Source of the DNA: Roseateles depolymerans
GTDB taxonomy: Bacteria; Pseudomonadota; Gammaproteobacteria; Burkholderiales; Burkholderiaceae_C
Assembly (NCBI GenBank): GCA_003241055.1
Contig: QFOD01000012.1
Span: forward strand, 83,028-147,027
Reading direction: 5' to 3'
DNA length: 64,000 nt
The position numbers were made by a program, and so were the translations under genes. Shown here in pieces: positions 8,773 to 17,176 of the stretch (position 1 is the stretch's first letter; every line of letters begins with the position of its first letter). The notes beneath the pieces are model-generated. The model searched no databases and was not told where the DNA came from. It saw nothing but the letters and a program-made list of their open reading frames with translations.

Positions 8773-8861
8773 GTGGTGGTCAGCCGGCGTGCGCCGTGGG
8801 CGAACGCCAGTGCGTGGATGGGGGTGAAACAAAAGGGGTGGCCGATTCTATGGGGCTCCAT

Positions 8862-8880
8862 GGCGCCCCATCGGGGCGCC
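8862..8880. terminator. Hairpin between lnt and glyQ
   Basis: Stem GGCGCCCC / GGGGCGCC (8 bp) with ATC loop in the 132-bp gap between lnt and glyQ. No U-tract follows on the minus strand, so it may be an attenuator or processing site rather than a full terminator. A TAGAAT box lies just downstream and could serve glyQ as a -10, but no convincing -35 was seen. Confidence 0.35.
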
Positions 8881-8904
8881 GGGCCTTCAGGCGCGGCCCG
8901 GGGT

Positions 8905-10353
8905 TCAGTGGCGGCGCTGCGTCCGGCAGGCCAGCGCCAACCCGGCCAGCCCCAGCAGCCACAGCGGTGCCAGACCGGCGGCCGCGAGCCAGCGGGCATA
9001 GGGCGTGCTGCCGCGGCGCCCGTCGATCGCGACCTCCAGCACGCCGCGCTGCAGCGCGGGCAGGCGGGCCGTGATCCGGCCGTGATGGTCCAGCGCAGCG
9101 GTGGCTCCGGTGTTGGTGGCGCGCACGAAGGGGCGCTGGAACTCGAGCGCGCGCATCTGCGAGAACTGCAGGTGCTGGTCCTGCACCATCACCGTGCCGA
9201 ACCAGGCCAGGTTGCTGACGTTGATCAGCGCGGTCGCGGCGTCGTCGCCGACCAGGCTGGCGGCGAAGTCTTCACCGAACAGGTCCTCATAGCAGATCAG
9301 CGGCCGTAGCCGCTGGCCGGCCACCACCCAGGGGCGCTGATGGTCGCCACGGGCCTGGTCGTCCATGGGAATGTTCATCCAGCGCACGAACCAGCCGAAG
9401 CCCGGCGGGATGAATTCGCCGAAGGGCAGCAGGTGACGCTTGCCGTAGTGGTAGTCGCCGCCGAGTGCCACCAGCGAGTTCACGAAGCCCTGATCCGCAT
9501 TGCCCAGGAAGGTGCCCAGCAGCACGGGGCGCTCGGGGCGGGCCAGGTGGCGCAGGATGGCCGGGTCCAGTTCGGCCAGCGGCAGCGGCAGCACCGATTC
9601 CGGCGTGATCACGACACGCCCCTGGGCCGAGTCGATCAGCCCTGCCAGCGTCTGCAGATTGGCCTCGAAGCGGGCCGGGTCGAACTTCTGGTCCTGCGCG
9701 ATGCTGGGCTGCACCAGCGACACCTTGAGCGTGCCGGTCGAGCTGGTGAAGTCCTGCGGCAGCAGCACGCCGGCCATCGGCAGCAGCAGTGCCGGCAGCG
9801 CAGGTCGCCAGTCGCGGCGGGCCAGCAGCACCAGGCCGCTGGCGCTCAATGCGGCCAGTGCACTGATGCCGTAGACGCCCACCCAGGGCGCCCACGCCGC
9901 CAGCGGGCCGACCGTGTGGGCATAGCCCGAGGCGATCCAGGGGAAGCCGCTGAAACAGGTGGCCCGCGCCAGTTCGGCCAGCAGCCAGGCCGGCACCAGC
10001 GCGAACAGGCGGGCCCGGCCTGGGGCCACCCAGCGTGCGGTCAGGCCCAGGGCCAGCGTGTAGTAGCTGGACAGGAAGGCGGCCAGCAGCGCGACGGCAC
10101 CGGCCGCGGCCAGCCAGGGCAGGCCGCCGAACTGGTGCATGCTGATGTGCAGCCACCACAGGCCGGACGCCAGCCAGCCCATGCCGAAGGCGGCGCCCAG
10201 CGCGGCGGCGCGGCGTGGCGCGGCGTTCTGTGCGAGCGCGAACAGCAGGGCCAGCGCGAGGATCTGCGCCCACCAGGCTTCGGTGGGGGAGAAGGCGGCC
10301 GTGTGCAGCAGGCCGGCGGCCAGGGCCGCGGCGAGGGCGAGGCCGCGCCTCAC
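8905..10353 (-). CDS. lnt: Apolipoprotein N-acyltransferase
   Basis: 482 aa. Several N-terminal membrane helices (about residues 1-200) precede a periplasmic nitrilase-like domain. The Glu-Lys-Cys catalytic set is visible: E in ITPESVLPL (about 250), K in YHYGKRHLLPFGEF (about 302) and C in ICYEDLFGE (about 353). It adds the third acyl chain to lipoproteins at the inner membrane. The GTG start at 10353 overlaps the corC stop by 4 nt (GTGA), so the two are translationally coupled, as in many proteobacteria. Confidence 0.95.
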   Translation of the reverse strand: MRRGLALAAALAAGLLHTAAFSPTEAWWAQILALALLFALAQNAAPRRAAALGAAFGMGWLASGLWWLHISMHQFGGLPWLAAAGAVALLAAFLSSYYTLALGLTARWVAPGRARLFALVPAWLLAELARATCFSGFPWIASGYAHTVGPLAAWAPWVGVYGISALAALSASGLVLLARRDWRPALPALLLPMAGVLLPQDFTSSTGTLKVSLVQPSIAQDQKFDPARFEANLQTLAGLIDSAQGRVVITPESVLPLPLAELDPAILRHLARPERPVLLGTFLGNADQGFVNSLVALGGDYHYGKRHLLPFGEFIPPGFGWFVRWMNIPMDDQARGDHQRPWVVAGQRLRPLICYEDLFGEDFAASLVGDDAATALINVSNLAWFGTVMVQDQHLQFSQMRALEFQRPFVRATNTGATAALDHHGRITARLPALQRGVLEVAIDGRRGSTPYARWLAAAGLAPLWLLGLAGLALACRTQRRH

Positions 10354-11234
10354 GCGTCGAGCTCGGCGTCCGGCGGCGTGCGGGTGACCTTGAACCAGCG
10401 CACCGCACCGCCGCGGGTCAGCATCACGGTGAAGCGCAGGCCCGAGATGTCCACCGACTCGCCGCGCCGCGGCACGCGGCCGTGCTCATGGGCGACCAGG
10501 CCGCCTATGGTGTCGAAGTCGGCATCGGGAAGCGCCAGCTCGAAGGCGCCGTTGACCGCCGCGATGCTGGCGTCACCGGCCACGCGCTGGCTGCCGTCGG
10601 CCAGCGTGTAGATGCTGGTTTCGCCGTCCTTGTCGTCGAACTCGTCCTCGATCTCGCCGACGATTTCTTCCAGCACGTCCTCGATGGTGATCAGGCCGGC
10701 CGTGTTGCCGAATTCGTCGATGACGATGGCGAGATGGTTGCGGTTGGAGCGGAAGTCGCGCAGCAGCTCGTTCAGCCCCTTGCTCTCGGGCACGAAGACC
10801 GTGGGGCGCAGCAGCGCGCGGAGGTTGAGCTCCGGGGCGCGCTGCATCTTCAGCAGGTCCTTGGCGAGCAGGATGCCGATGATGTTGTCGCGCCCTCCCT
10901 CGTAGACCGGGAAGCGCGAGTGGCCGGTGTCGATGACGACGGCCAGCAGCTTGTCGTAGGGCGCGTCGATGTCCAGCAGATCCATGCGGGGCGCGGCCAC
11001 CATCGCGTCGCCGGCAGACAGCTCGGCCATGCGCAGCACGCCTTCCAGCATCTGCCGCGACTCGGGCTCGATCAGCTCGCGCTGCTCGGCGTCGGCCAGG
11101 GTTTCGATCAGCTCGGACTTGGAATCCGGCCCCGGATGCAGGAATTCGAGCATGCGCTCGAGCAGGCCGCGGGATTCGGGGGGTGTCTTGGCGGCCCCGC
11201 GTGCTGGGGGCCGGCCTGATTGCGGTTCGCTCAA
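10350..11234 (-). CDS. corC: HlyC/CorC-family CBS-domain protein (YbeX-like)
   Basis: 294 aa, cytoplasmic. Two CBS repeats lie at about 65-185 (AAPRMDLLDIDAPYD..., VFVPESKGLNELLRDF...) followed by the transporter-associated CorC_HlyC domain (about 205-285, including GGLVAHEHGRVPRRGE). CorC is linked to magnesium/cobalt homeostasis; YbeX-type members also affect ribosome maturation. It is the first gene of the lnt-glyQS operon within this window and is divergent from the COG0523 GTPase gene 115 bp away. Confidence 0.92.
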   Translation of the reverse strand: MSEPQSGRPPARGAAKTPPESRGLLERMLEFLHPGPDSKSELIETLADAEQRELIEPESRQMLEGVLRMAELSAGDAMVAAPRMDLLDIDAPYDKLLAVVIDTGHSRFPVYEGGRDNIIGILLAKDLLKMQRAPELNLRALLRPTVFVPESKGLNELLRDFRSNRNHLAIVIDEFGNTAGLITIEDVLEEIVGEIEDEFDDKDGETSIYTLADGSQRVAGDASIAAVNGAFELALPDADFDTIGGLVAHEHGRVPRRGESVDISGLRFTVMLTRGGAVRWFKVTRTPPDAELDA

Positions 11235-11349
11235 CGGAGCCTGTCAGGGTATTGCGGAAGGGACAGAATAGCCGATTGGTTTGACAAAGCTCTTGCGCAA
11301 GGACTTGTCGGCCCCATTTAGATCCGTTCCTCTGAATTTGGTTGCAGCC

Positions 11350-12411
11350 ATGACCACACCCGCCCCCGGCCTGATCCCCGCCACCATCCTCACCGGCTTC
11401 CTCGGGGCCGGCAAGACCACGCTGCTCAAGCGGGTGCTGACCGAGGCCCACGGCCAGAAGATCGCGGTCATCGAGAACGAGTTCGGCGAGGAGAACATCG
11501 ACAACGACATCCTCGTCTCGGAAACCAACGAGCAGATCATCCAGATGAGCAATGGCTGCGTGTGCTGCACCATCCGCGAGGATCTTCGCACCACGCTGAG
11601 CGAGCTGGCCGCCAAGCGCCGCCGTGGCGAGCTGGACTTTGAACGCGTGGTCATCGAGACCACCGGCCTGGCCGACCCCGGCCCGGTCGCGCAGACCTTC
11701 TTCATGGATGACGAGATCGCCGAAAGCTATTTGCTGGACTCGGTGCTGACCCTGGTGGATGCCAAGCATGCCGACGCGCAGCTCGACACCCGTCAGGAAG
11801 CGCGCATGCAGATCGGCTTCGCGGACCAGATCTTCATCAGCAAGACCGACCTGGTGGAGCCGGCCGCGGTCGAGGCGCTGATCCATCGCATCAAGCACAT
11901 GAACCCGCGCGCGCCCATCCAGACCGCGCATTTCGGCGAGGTGGCGCTGTCCAAGGTGTTCGATCTGCGCGGCTTCAACCTGAACGCCAAGCTGGAGATC
12001 GACCCGGATTTCCTGAAGGCCGACGACCACGACCATCATCACCACCATGACCATGATCACCACGACCATGAGCATGGCGAGCATTGCGATCACCCGCACC
12101 ACCACCATCACGACGATGACGTGAAGAGCTTCGTGTTCCGTTCGGACAAGCCCTTCAACCCGGCCAAGCTGGAAGACTTCCTCGGCGCCATCGTGCAGGT
12201 CTACGGCCCCAAGCTGCTGCGCTACAAGGGCGTGCTGAACATGAAGGGCACCGACAAGAAGGTGATCTTCCAGGGCGTGCACCAGCTGATGGGCTCCGAC
12301 CTGGGCCCGAAATGGCTGCCCACCGAGAAGAAGCAGAGCAAGATGGTCTTCATCGGCATCGACCTGCCCAAGGACGTGCTGATCCAGGGCCTGGAAGGCT
12401 GTCTGGCCTGA
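11350..12411 (+). CDS. COG0523 (CobW/YjiA/ZNG1-like) metal-chaperone GTPase
   Basis: 353 aa. The start at 11350 (MTTPAPGLIPATILTGFLGAG) gives the standard N-terminus. Walker A GFLGAGKTT is at 16-24, the metal-binding CxCC motif at C70-C73 (NGCVCC), and there is a very His/Asp-rich stretch at about 224-257, followed by the CobW C-terminal domain. These GTPases load or deliver metals, often zinc, to client proteins. Its downstream neighbour is a DksA with a nearly Cys-free finger, an association noted in zinc-homeostasis literature. No recognisable Zur box was found upstream. Confidence 0.9.
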   Translation: MTTPAPGLIPATILTGFLGAGKTTLLKRVLTEAHGQKIAVIENEFGEENIDNDILVSETNEQIIQMSNGCVCCTIREDLRTTLSELAAKRRRGELDFERVVIETTGLADPGPVAQTFFMDDEIAESYLLDSVLTLVDAKHADAQLDTRQEARMQIGFADQIFISKTDLVEPAAVEALIHRIKHMNPRAPIQTAHFGEVALSKVFDLRGFNLNAKLEIDPDFLKADDHDHHHHHDHDHHDHEHGEHCDHPHHHHHDDDVKSFVFRSDKPFNPAKLEDFLGAIVQVYGPKLLRYKGVLNMKGTDKKVIFQGVHQLMGSDLGPKWLPTEKKQSKMVFIGIDLPKDVLIQGLEGCLA

Positions 12412-12565
12412 GTTTGATCGAGGTCGCGCCCGGCGTTTTTTCGGGCGTCTGCGGCGCGGCCGGGCGTGGCTACAATCCGCCGCGCTCAAAAACGGCCAGC
12501 CCGGCCCGCGCCCTGCGATTCCTGGTGTCATGCCAGGCCAGGCTGCCCTGAGCGAGGAGAAGACA

Positions 12566-13138
12566 GTGAGCAAGACCCCGGCCCCCAAATCCGCTGCCGC
12601 ACCCGCCAAGACCGCCAAGAGCGTGGCCAAATCCGACGCGCCGGAGGGTGCGTCGGTGGCCACGCTTGAGCCGTCGACCGCCAAGGCCGATCCCAAGCTG
12701 GCGAGCGCCTGGAAGACCAAGTCGGGCGCCGAGCTGACCGACGCCGAGGTGCTGGCCATGCCGGACTCGGAGTACATGAACGCCAAGCAGATCGAGTTCT
12801 TCCGCACCAAGCTGGAAGGCCTGAAGGACGAGGTGCTCTCCAACGCCGGAGAAACCACCGAGCATCTGCGCGAGGACACGACCATCGTGCCGGACCCGGC
12901 CGACCGTGCCACCATCGAGGAAGAGCACGCGCTGGAGCTGCGCACGCGTGACCGCGAGCGCAAGCTGCTGAAGAAGATCATGCAGTCCATCGCCCGCCTC
13001 GACAGCGGCGACTACGGCTACTGCGACGAGACCGGCGAGCCCATCGGCCTGGGCCGACTGATCGCCCGCCCGACGGCCACGCTGTCGCTCGAGGCGCAGC
13101 AGCGCCGCGAGCTCAAGCAGAAGATGTTCGGCGACTGA
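12566..13138 (+). CDS. dksA: RNA polymerase-binding transcription factor DksA, Cys-poor form
   Basis: 190 aa. The GTG start at 12566 is supported by GAGGAG 6 nt upstream; the in-frame ATG at 12530 has no such site. A Lys/Ala/Pro-rich N-terminal extension of about 40 residues precedes the coiled-coil (DxxA-type tip region near DPADRATIEEE) and the finger domain YGYCDETGEPIGLGRL. Only one of the four zinc cysteines remains (C153); the others are Thr, Ser and Ala, as in zinc-independent DksA proteins. DksA acts with ppGpp in the RNA polymerase secondary channel. It may be the main DksA of this lineage rather than a paralogue. Confidence 0.93.
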   Translation: MSKTPAPKSAAAPAKTAKSVAKSDAPEGASVATLEPSTAKADPKLASAWKTKSGAELTDAEVLAMPDSEYMNAKQIEFFRTKLEGLKDEVLSNAGETTEHLREDTTIVPDPADRATIEEEHALELRTRDRERKLLKKIMQSIARLDSGDYGYCDETGEPIGLGRLIARPTATLSLEAQQRRELKQKMFGD

Positions 13139-13153
13139 TCAGCCGATTCGAAG

Positions 13154-13201
13154 GCGCCGGCCCCCTCATCGCGGGGGCGGCAGCGGCCGTCCGGCGGAGC
13201 C
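13154..13201. repeat. REP-like GC-rich palindromic element, copy 1
   Basis: Downstream of dksA. It shares the blocks GCGCCGGCCCCCTC, GGGGGCG, AGCGGCC and GGCGGAGCC, in order, with the copy at 15036-15080. The first half forms a GCCCCC/GGGGGC hairpin that could also terminate dksA; the next 45 bp contain another stem, CCTGGGCG/CGCCCAGG. Confidence 0.65.
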
Positions 13202-13263
13202 TGGGCGCCACAGTTGCCGGGTAACAGCCGCCCAGGCGCCATCGAATGAGGGATAGTTAGCTC

Positions 13264-15018
13264 ATGGCCGATTCCAAGCCCGCAGATCCCAAGGAAGGCG
13301 ACAGCTTCTTCCGCAAGGTTGCGCGCTTCGTGGCCAATCCGACCACCGACTGGTCGGAGATCAACTCGCGCCAGGACGACCCCGAGGGTGATCTCGCCAA
13401 GGCCGAGTTGCGCGCGATGGTGGAGCGCAAGCGCCGCAACGACTTCGTGCGCAAGCGCGAGCTCGACATGCTGCGGCGCATCCGGCGCGAGGGGCTGTCG
13501 CCCGAGCAACTGGCCGCGCTGGGCTCGTCGTCCGGCGTGCGCAGCGAAGACAGCGAACGCGGCACCGAATCGAATTCCCGCATCGACCTGGGCGTGAAGG
13601 CCAAGATCGACGAGATCGAGCAGCAGATGGTGGGCGAGAGTTTCGCCACCACGCAGGCCGTTCACCACCCCACCGGCTTCTTCGAGACCAGCACCCGGCC
13701 GGTCGCCTTCTCCACCACCAGCCCCTCGCCGTCGTCCGCGGCGGGCCGTGTCAGCGAGTTCGTGAGCCCGCGCGAGGCCGAGCGCCTGGCCGCGCCGCCG
13801 CCGCCGGCCGCGGTCACGATGGGCGCGGCCATGCCGCCGCTGTCCGAGGCGCCGCCCAGCCGGCTGCCGGAACTGCCGCCGCTGGAGATGCCGCTGTCCT
13901 TCACGCTCGCCGAGACCACGCCGGCGGTGGAGGTGCAGGAGGTGGTGCACGACCCCGAGCTGGACGAGGCGGTGATTGCCTTCGCGAATGCCGACTACGA
14001 CACCAGCGAGCGGTCGTTGACCGAGCTGGTCCGGCCGGGCGGCAGTCGCAGCCTGCACGGCGAGACCTGGCTGGTGCTGTTCGACCACTACCGCGCCACC
14101 GGCGCGCAGGGCAAGTTCGAGGCGCTGGCGGTGGAGTACGCGCAGCAGTTCGGGCTGTCGGCGCCCCAATGGTTCTCCATGCCCCGGCTCGTGGCCGAGT
14201 CCGCCCGCCCGGCGGTGCGTTCGCCGATCGCCAAGAGCGGCCAGGTCAGCTGGGCCGCGCCGGCCACGCTGACCGTGGCCGATGTGCAGCTGCTGCAAAA
14301 GCGGTGCGAGGCGCTGCCCATGCCCTGGGTGTTCGACTGGTCGCTGCTGGACCGTATCGACATCGAGGCCGCCGTGCAGCTGCGCCAGGTGTTCCGCCAA
14401 TGGTCGGTGCAGCAGGTGGACCAGCGCTGGATCAGCGGCGACCGCATGCTGGCCCACTTCAAGGACCTGACGCCGGTGGGCGAGCGTGACACCGACGCCG
14501 CGCTCTGGATGTTGCGCATGGAAGCGCTGCGCCTGGCCAACCGGCCCGACCAGTTCGACGAGGCCGCCATCGACTACTGCATGACCTACGAGGTGTCGCC
14601 GCCGTCGTGGGAGCGCGCCCGCTGCCGGGTGCTCATCAGCGTGACGGGGCAATCCACGGCGGGGCCGGCCTCCACGGTGCTGTCCACCGAGGGGCAGTCC
14701 TCCTTCCTCGACACCTCGGTGACGGAGTCGGCGCCGGTGACGGCGCAGCTGGAGCTGGTGGGCCAGCTCAGCGGCGACATCGCGGACACGCTGCAACGCA
14801 TGAACGGCGAGATCGGCGCGGCCAGCCTGATCCAGGTCTCCTGCACCAAGCTGATCCGGCTGGACTTCATGGCCGCGGGCGATCTGCTGAACTGGGTGCT
14901 GTCGCGCCGCAGCGAGAACCGCACGGTGGTCTTCACCGACGCGCACCGGCTGGTGGCCCTGTTCTTTGGTGCGATGGGCATCAATGAGCATGCGCGGGTG
15001 AAGGTGCGGGTGAACTAG
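13264..15018 (+). CDS. STAS-domain protein of unknown role upstream of hslV
   Basis: 584 aa. The N-terminal 110 residues are charged and helical, residues about 120-220 are Pro/Ala-rich and probably disordered, and the C-terminal 90 residues look like a STAS/anti-sigma-antagonist fold (ELVGQLSGDIADTLQRMNGE..., SCTKLIRLDFMAAGDLLNW, HRLVALFFGAMGI). There is no signal peptide or membrane helix. Similar proteins sit between dksA and hslV in Burkholderiales, but I know no established function. AGGGA lies upstream of the ATG. REP-like elements flank it on both sides. Confidence 0.75.
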   Translation: MADSKPADPKEGDSFFRKVARFVANPTTDWSEINSRQDDPEGDLAKAELRAMVERKRRNDFVRKRELDMLRRIRREGLSPEQLAALGSSSGVRSEDSERGTESNSRIDLGVKAKIDEIEQQMVGESFATTQAVHHPTGFFETSTRPVAFSTTSPSPSSAAGRVSEFVSPREAERLAAPPPPAAVTMGAAMPPLSEAPPSRLPELPPLEMPLSFTLAETTPAVEVQEVVHDPELDEAVIAFANADYDTSERSLTELVRPGGSRSLHGETWLVLFDHYRATGAQGKFEALAVEYAQQFGLSAPQWFSMPRLVAESARPAVRSPIAKSGQVSWAAPATLTVADVQLLQKRCEALPMPWVFDWSLLDRIDIEAAVQLRQVFRQWSVQQVDQRWISGDRMLAHFKDLTPVGERDTDAALWMLRMEALRLANRPDQFDEAAIDYCMTYEVSPPSWERARCRVLISVTGQSTAGPASTVLSTEGQSSFLDTSVTESAPVTAQLELVGQLSGDIADTLQRMNGEIGAASLIQVSCTKLIRLDFMAAGDLLNWVLSRRSENRTVVFTDAHRLVALFFGAMGINEHARVKVRVN

Positions 15019-15035
15019 GCCACCCCCTACCGGCT

Positions 15036-15080
15036 GCGCCGGCCCCCTCGAGGGGGCGCTGCCAGCGGCCTGGCGGAGCC
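15036..15080. repeat. REP-like GC-rich palindromic element, copy 2
   Basis: Between the STAS gene and hslV. The core GCCCCCTCGAGGGGGC is a perfect 16-bp palindrome; it then shares AGCGGCC and GGCGGAGCC with the copy after dksA. On the plus strand it could act as a terminator of the STAS gene, although it lacks a U-tract. Confidence 0.65.
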
Positions 15081-15165
15081 AGTTCCGCGGCAGCTGCTGA
15101 GTCTCAGGTGCGCGAGACGTTGCAGGCCTTGCGAAACTCGGGCTGGACCCCATTTGGAACAGCCT

Positions 15166-15759
15166 ATGTCTTCTGATTCCTCTTCCGCCGTCTATCACGG
15201 CACCACCATCGTGTCGGTTCGCCGGCAGACGCCCACGGGCTGGCAGGTCGCGATAGGCGGCGATGGCCAGGTGACTCTGGGCCACACCATCGTCAAGGCC
15301 AGCGCGCGCAAGGTGCGCAAGCTCTACCGCGACCAGGTGCTGGCGGGCTTTGCCGGCGCCACGGCCGATGCCTTCACGCTGTTCGAGCGTTTCGAGGCCA
15401 AGCTGGAGAAGCACCAGGGTCACCTCGTGCGCGCGGCCGTGGAGCTCACGCGCGACTGGCGCACCGACCGCGTGCTGCGCAAGCTCGAGGCCATGCTGGC
15501 GGTGGCCGACCGCACGGCGTCCCTCATCATCACCGGCAACGGCGATGTGCTGGAGCCCGAGCAGGGCATCGTGGCCATAGGCTCGGGCGGCGCCTATGCG
15601 CAGGCCGCGGCCAAGGCGTTGCTCAACCACAGCGAACTGTCGGCTGCCGACATCGTCAAGCAGTCGCTGGTGATCGCGGGCGAGATCTGCATCTACACGA
15701 ACCAGAACCACACGATAGAAACGCTGGAGCCGCTGATGCCTCAGGAGGTGCTGAAATGA
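15166..15759 (+). CDS. hslV: ATP-dependent protease subunit HslV (ClpQ)
   Basis: 197 aa. Proteasome beta-type peptidase; the propeptide MSSDSSSAVYHG precedes the catalytic N-terminal threonine of TTIVSVRR. Conserved GNGDVLEPE and IGSGGAYAQAAA follow. It forms the proteolytic double ring that HslU feeds with unfolded substrates in the cytoplasm. The ATG at 15166 was preferred to an in-frame TTG 12 nt upstream. It overlaps hslU by 4 nt. Confidence 0.96.
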   Translation: MSSDSSSAVYHGTTIVSVRRQTPTGWQVAIGGDGQVTLGHTIVKASARKVRKLYRDQVLAGFAGATADAFTLFERFEAKLEKHQGHLVRAAVELTRDWRTDRVLRKLEAMLAVADRTASLIITGNGDVLEPEQGIVAIGSGGAYAQAAAKALLNHSELSAADIVKQSLVIAGEICIYTNQNHTIETLEPLMPQEVLK

Positions 15760-17072
15760 GCAGCATGACCCCCCAGGAGATCGTCTCCGAACTGGACCGT
15801 CACATCGTCGGCCAGAACGCCGCCAAGCGCGCGGTCGCCATCGCGATGCGCAACCGCTGGCGCCGCCAGCAGGTGGATGAAAAACTGCGCGGCGAGATCA
15901 CGCCCAAGAACATCCTGATGATCGGCCCCACCGGCGTGGGCAAGACCGAGATCGCGCGCCGCCTGGCCAGGCTCGCCGGCGCACCCTTCATCAAGGTCGA
16001 GGCCACCAAGTTCACCGAGGTGGGCTATGTCGGCAAGGACGTGGACTCCATCATCCGCGACCTCATCGAGGTGGCCGTCAAGCAGGAGCGCGAGAGCGCC
16101 ATGCGCCGCTGCCAGACCCGCGCCGAGGACGCCGCCGAAGACCGCATCCTCGACGTGCTGCTGCCCGGCAGCGCCAGCGACAACCCGACCCGCCAGACCA
16201 TGCGCAAGCGCCTGCGCGAGGGCCAGATGAACGACAAGGACATCGAGCTCGACCTGGCCGCACCCAAGCCCAGCCTGGAGGTGCTGACGCCCTTCGGCGG
16301 CAACGCCTCGGGCATGGAGGACATGGCCGAGCAGATCAAGGGTCTGTTTGGCCAGATGGGCGCGGGCCAGAAGAAGACCCGCAAGCTCAAGATCGCCGAG
16401 GCCCTGCGGCTGCTGGTGGAGGAAGAGGCCGCCAAGCTGGTCAACGAGGAGGAGATTCGCGCGACGGCGCTGGCCAATGCGCAGGAGATGGGCATCGTCT
16501 TCATCGACGAGATCGACAAGGTCGCGTCGCGCCAGGAGGGCAGCGGCGCCGAGGTCTCGCGTCAGGGCGTGCAGCGCGACCTGCTGCCGCTGGTGGAGGG
16601 CACGACCGTGTCCACCAAATACGGCCTCGTGAAGACCGACCACATCCTCTTCATCGCCAGCGGCGCTTTCCATCTGAGCAAGCCCAGCGACCTGATCCCG
16701 GAGCTGCAGGGCCGCCTGCCCATCCGGGTGGAGCTGGATTCGCTGTCGGTGGAGGATTTTGAGGCCATCCTCAACAGCACCCATGCCAGCCTGGTCAAGC
16801 AGTACCAGGCCCTGCTGGCGACCGAGGGCGTGACGCTGGACCTGCGGCCCGATGCCATCCGCCGCCTGGCCCAGATCGCCTTCGAGGTGAACGAGCGCAC
16901 CGAGAACATCGGCGCGCGCCGTCTGGCCACCGTGATGGAGCGGCTGCTCGACGAGGTGAGCTTCGAGGCCCCGCGCCGCAGCGGAGAGATCATCGTGATC
17001 GACGCTGCGGCGGTGGACGCCAAGCTCGGTGCGCTGGCGGCCAACGAAGACCTGAGCCGCTTCATTCTCTGA
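15756..17072 (+). CDS. hslU: HslU (ClpY) ATPase subunit of HslUV protease
   Basis: 438 aa AAA+ unfoldase. Walker A GPTGVGKTE is near residue 57, the pore motif GYVG (VGYVGKDVDS) follows, and Walker B is IVFIDEIDK. The C-terminus ends in LSRFIL, the tail that docks in HslV. The start overlaps the hslV stop (ATGA), with AGGAGG 7 nt upstream inside hslV, so the two are translated together. Confidence 0.97.
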   Translation: MSSMTPQEIVSELDRHIVGQNAAKRAVAIAMRNRWRRQQVDEKLRGEITPKNILMIGPTGVGKTEIARRLARLAGAPFIKVEATKFTEVGYVGKDVDSIIRDLIEVAVKQERESAMRRCQTRAEDAAEDRILDVLLPGSASDNPTRQTMRKRLREGQMNDKDIELDLAAPKPSLEVLTPFGGNASGMEDMAEQIKGLFGQMGAGQKKTRKLKIAEALRLLVEEEAAKLVNEEEIRATALANAQEMGIVFIDEIDKVASRQEGSGAEVSRQGVQRDLLPLVEGTTVSTKYGLVKTDHILFIASGAFHLSKPSDLIPELQGRLPIRVELDSLSVEDFEAILNSTHASLVKQYQALLATEGVTLDLRPDAIRRLAQIAFEVNERTENIGARRLATVMERLLDEVSFEAPRRSGEIIVIDAAAVDAKLGALAANEDLSRFIL

Positions 17073-17176
17073 AACCCCGCCCGGCCGCCAGGCCCGGTGG
17101 CTAGGGTGAAGAACACCGTAGAAATGGCTGCTTCGGCAGGGGGACAGGTCTTGCTTCGTGGCGAGAATCCGGTGTC

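Noticed and set aside
5725..9309. Very long open frame (about 1190 codons) antisense to glyS, glyQ and the lnt end
   Set aside because: Gly/Gln/Val/His-rich shadow translation caused by high G+C; it crosses three well-supported genes and has no recognisable motif.
11235..11349. Zur box upstream of the COG0523 GTPase
   Set aside because: No AT-rich dyad resembling a Zur site is present in the 115-bp gap.
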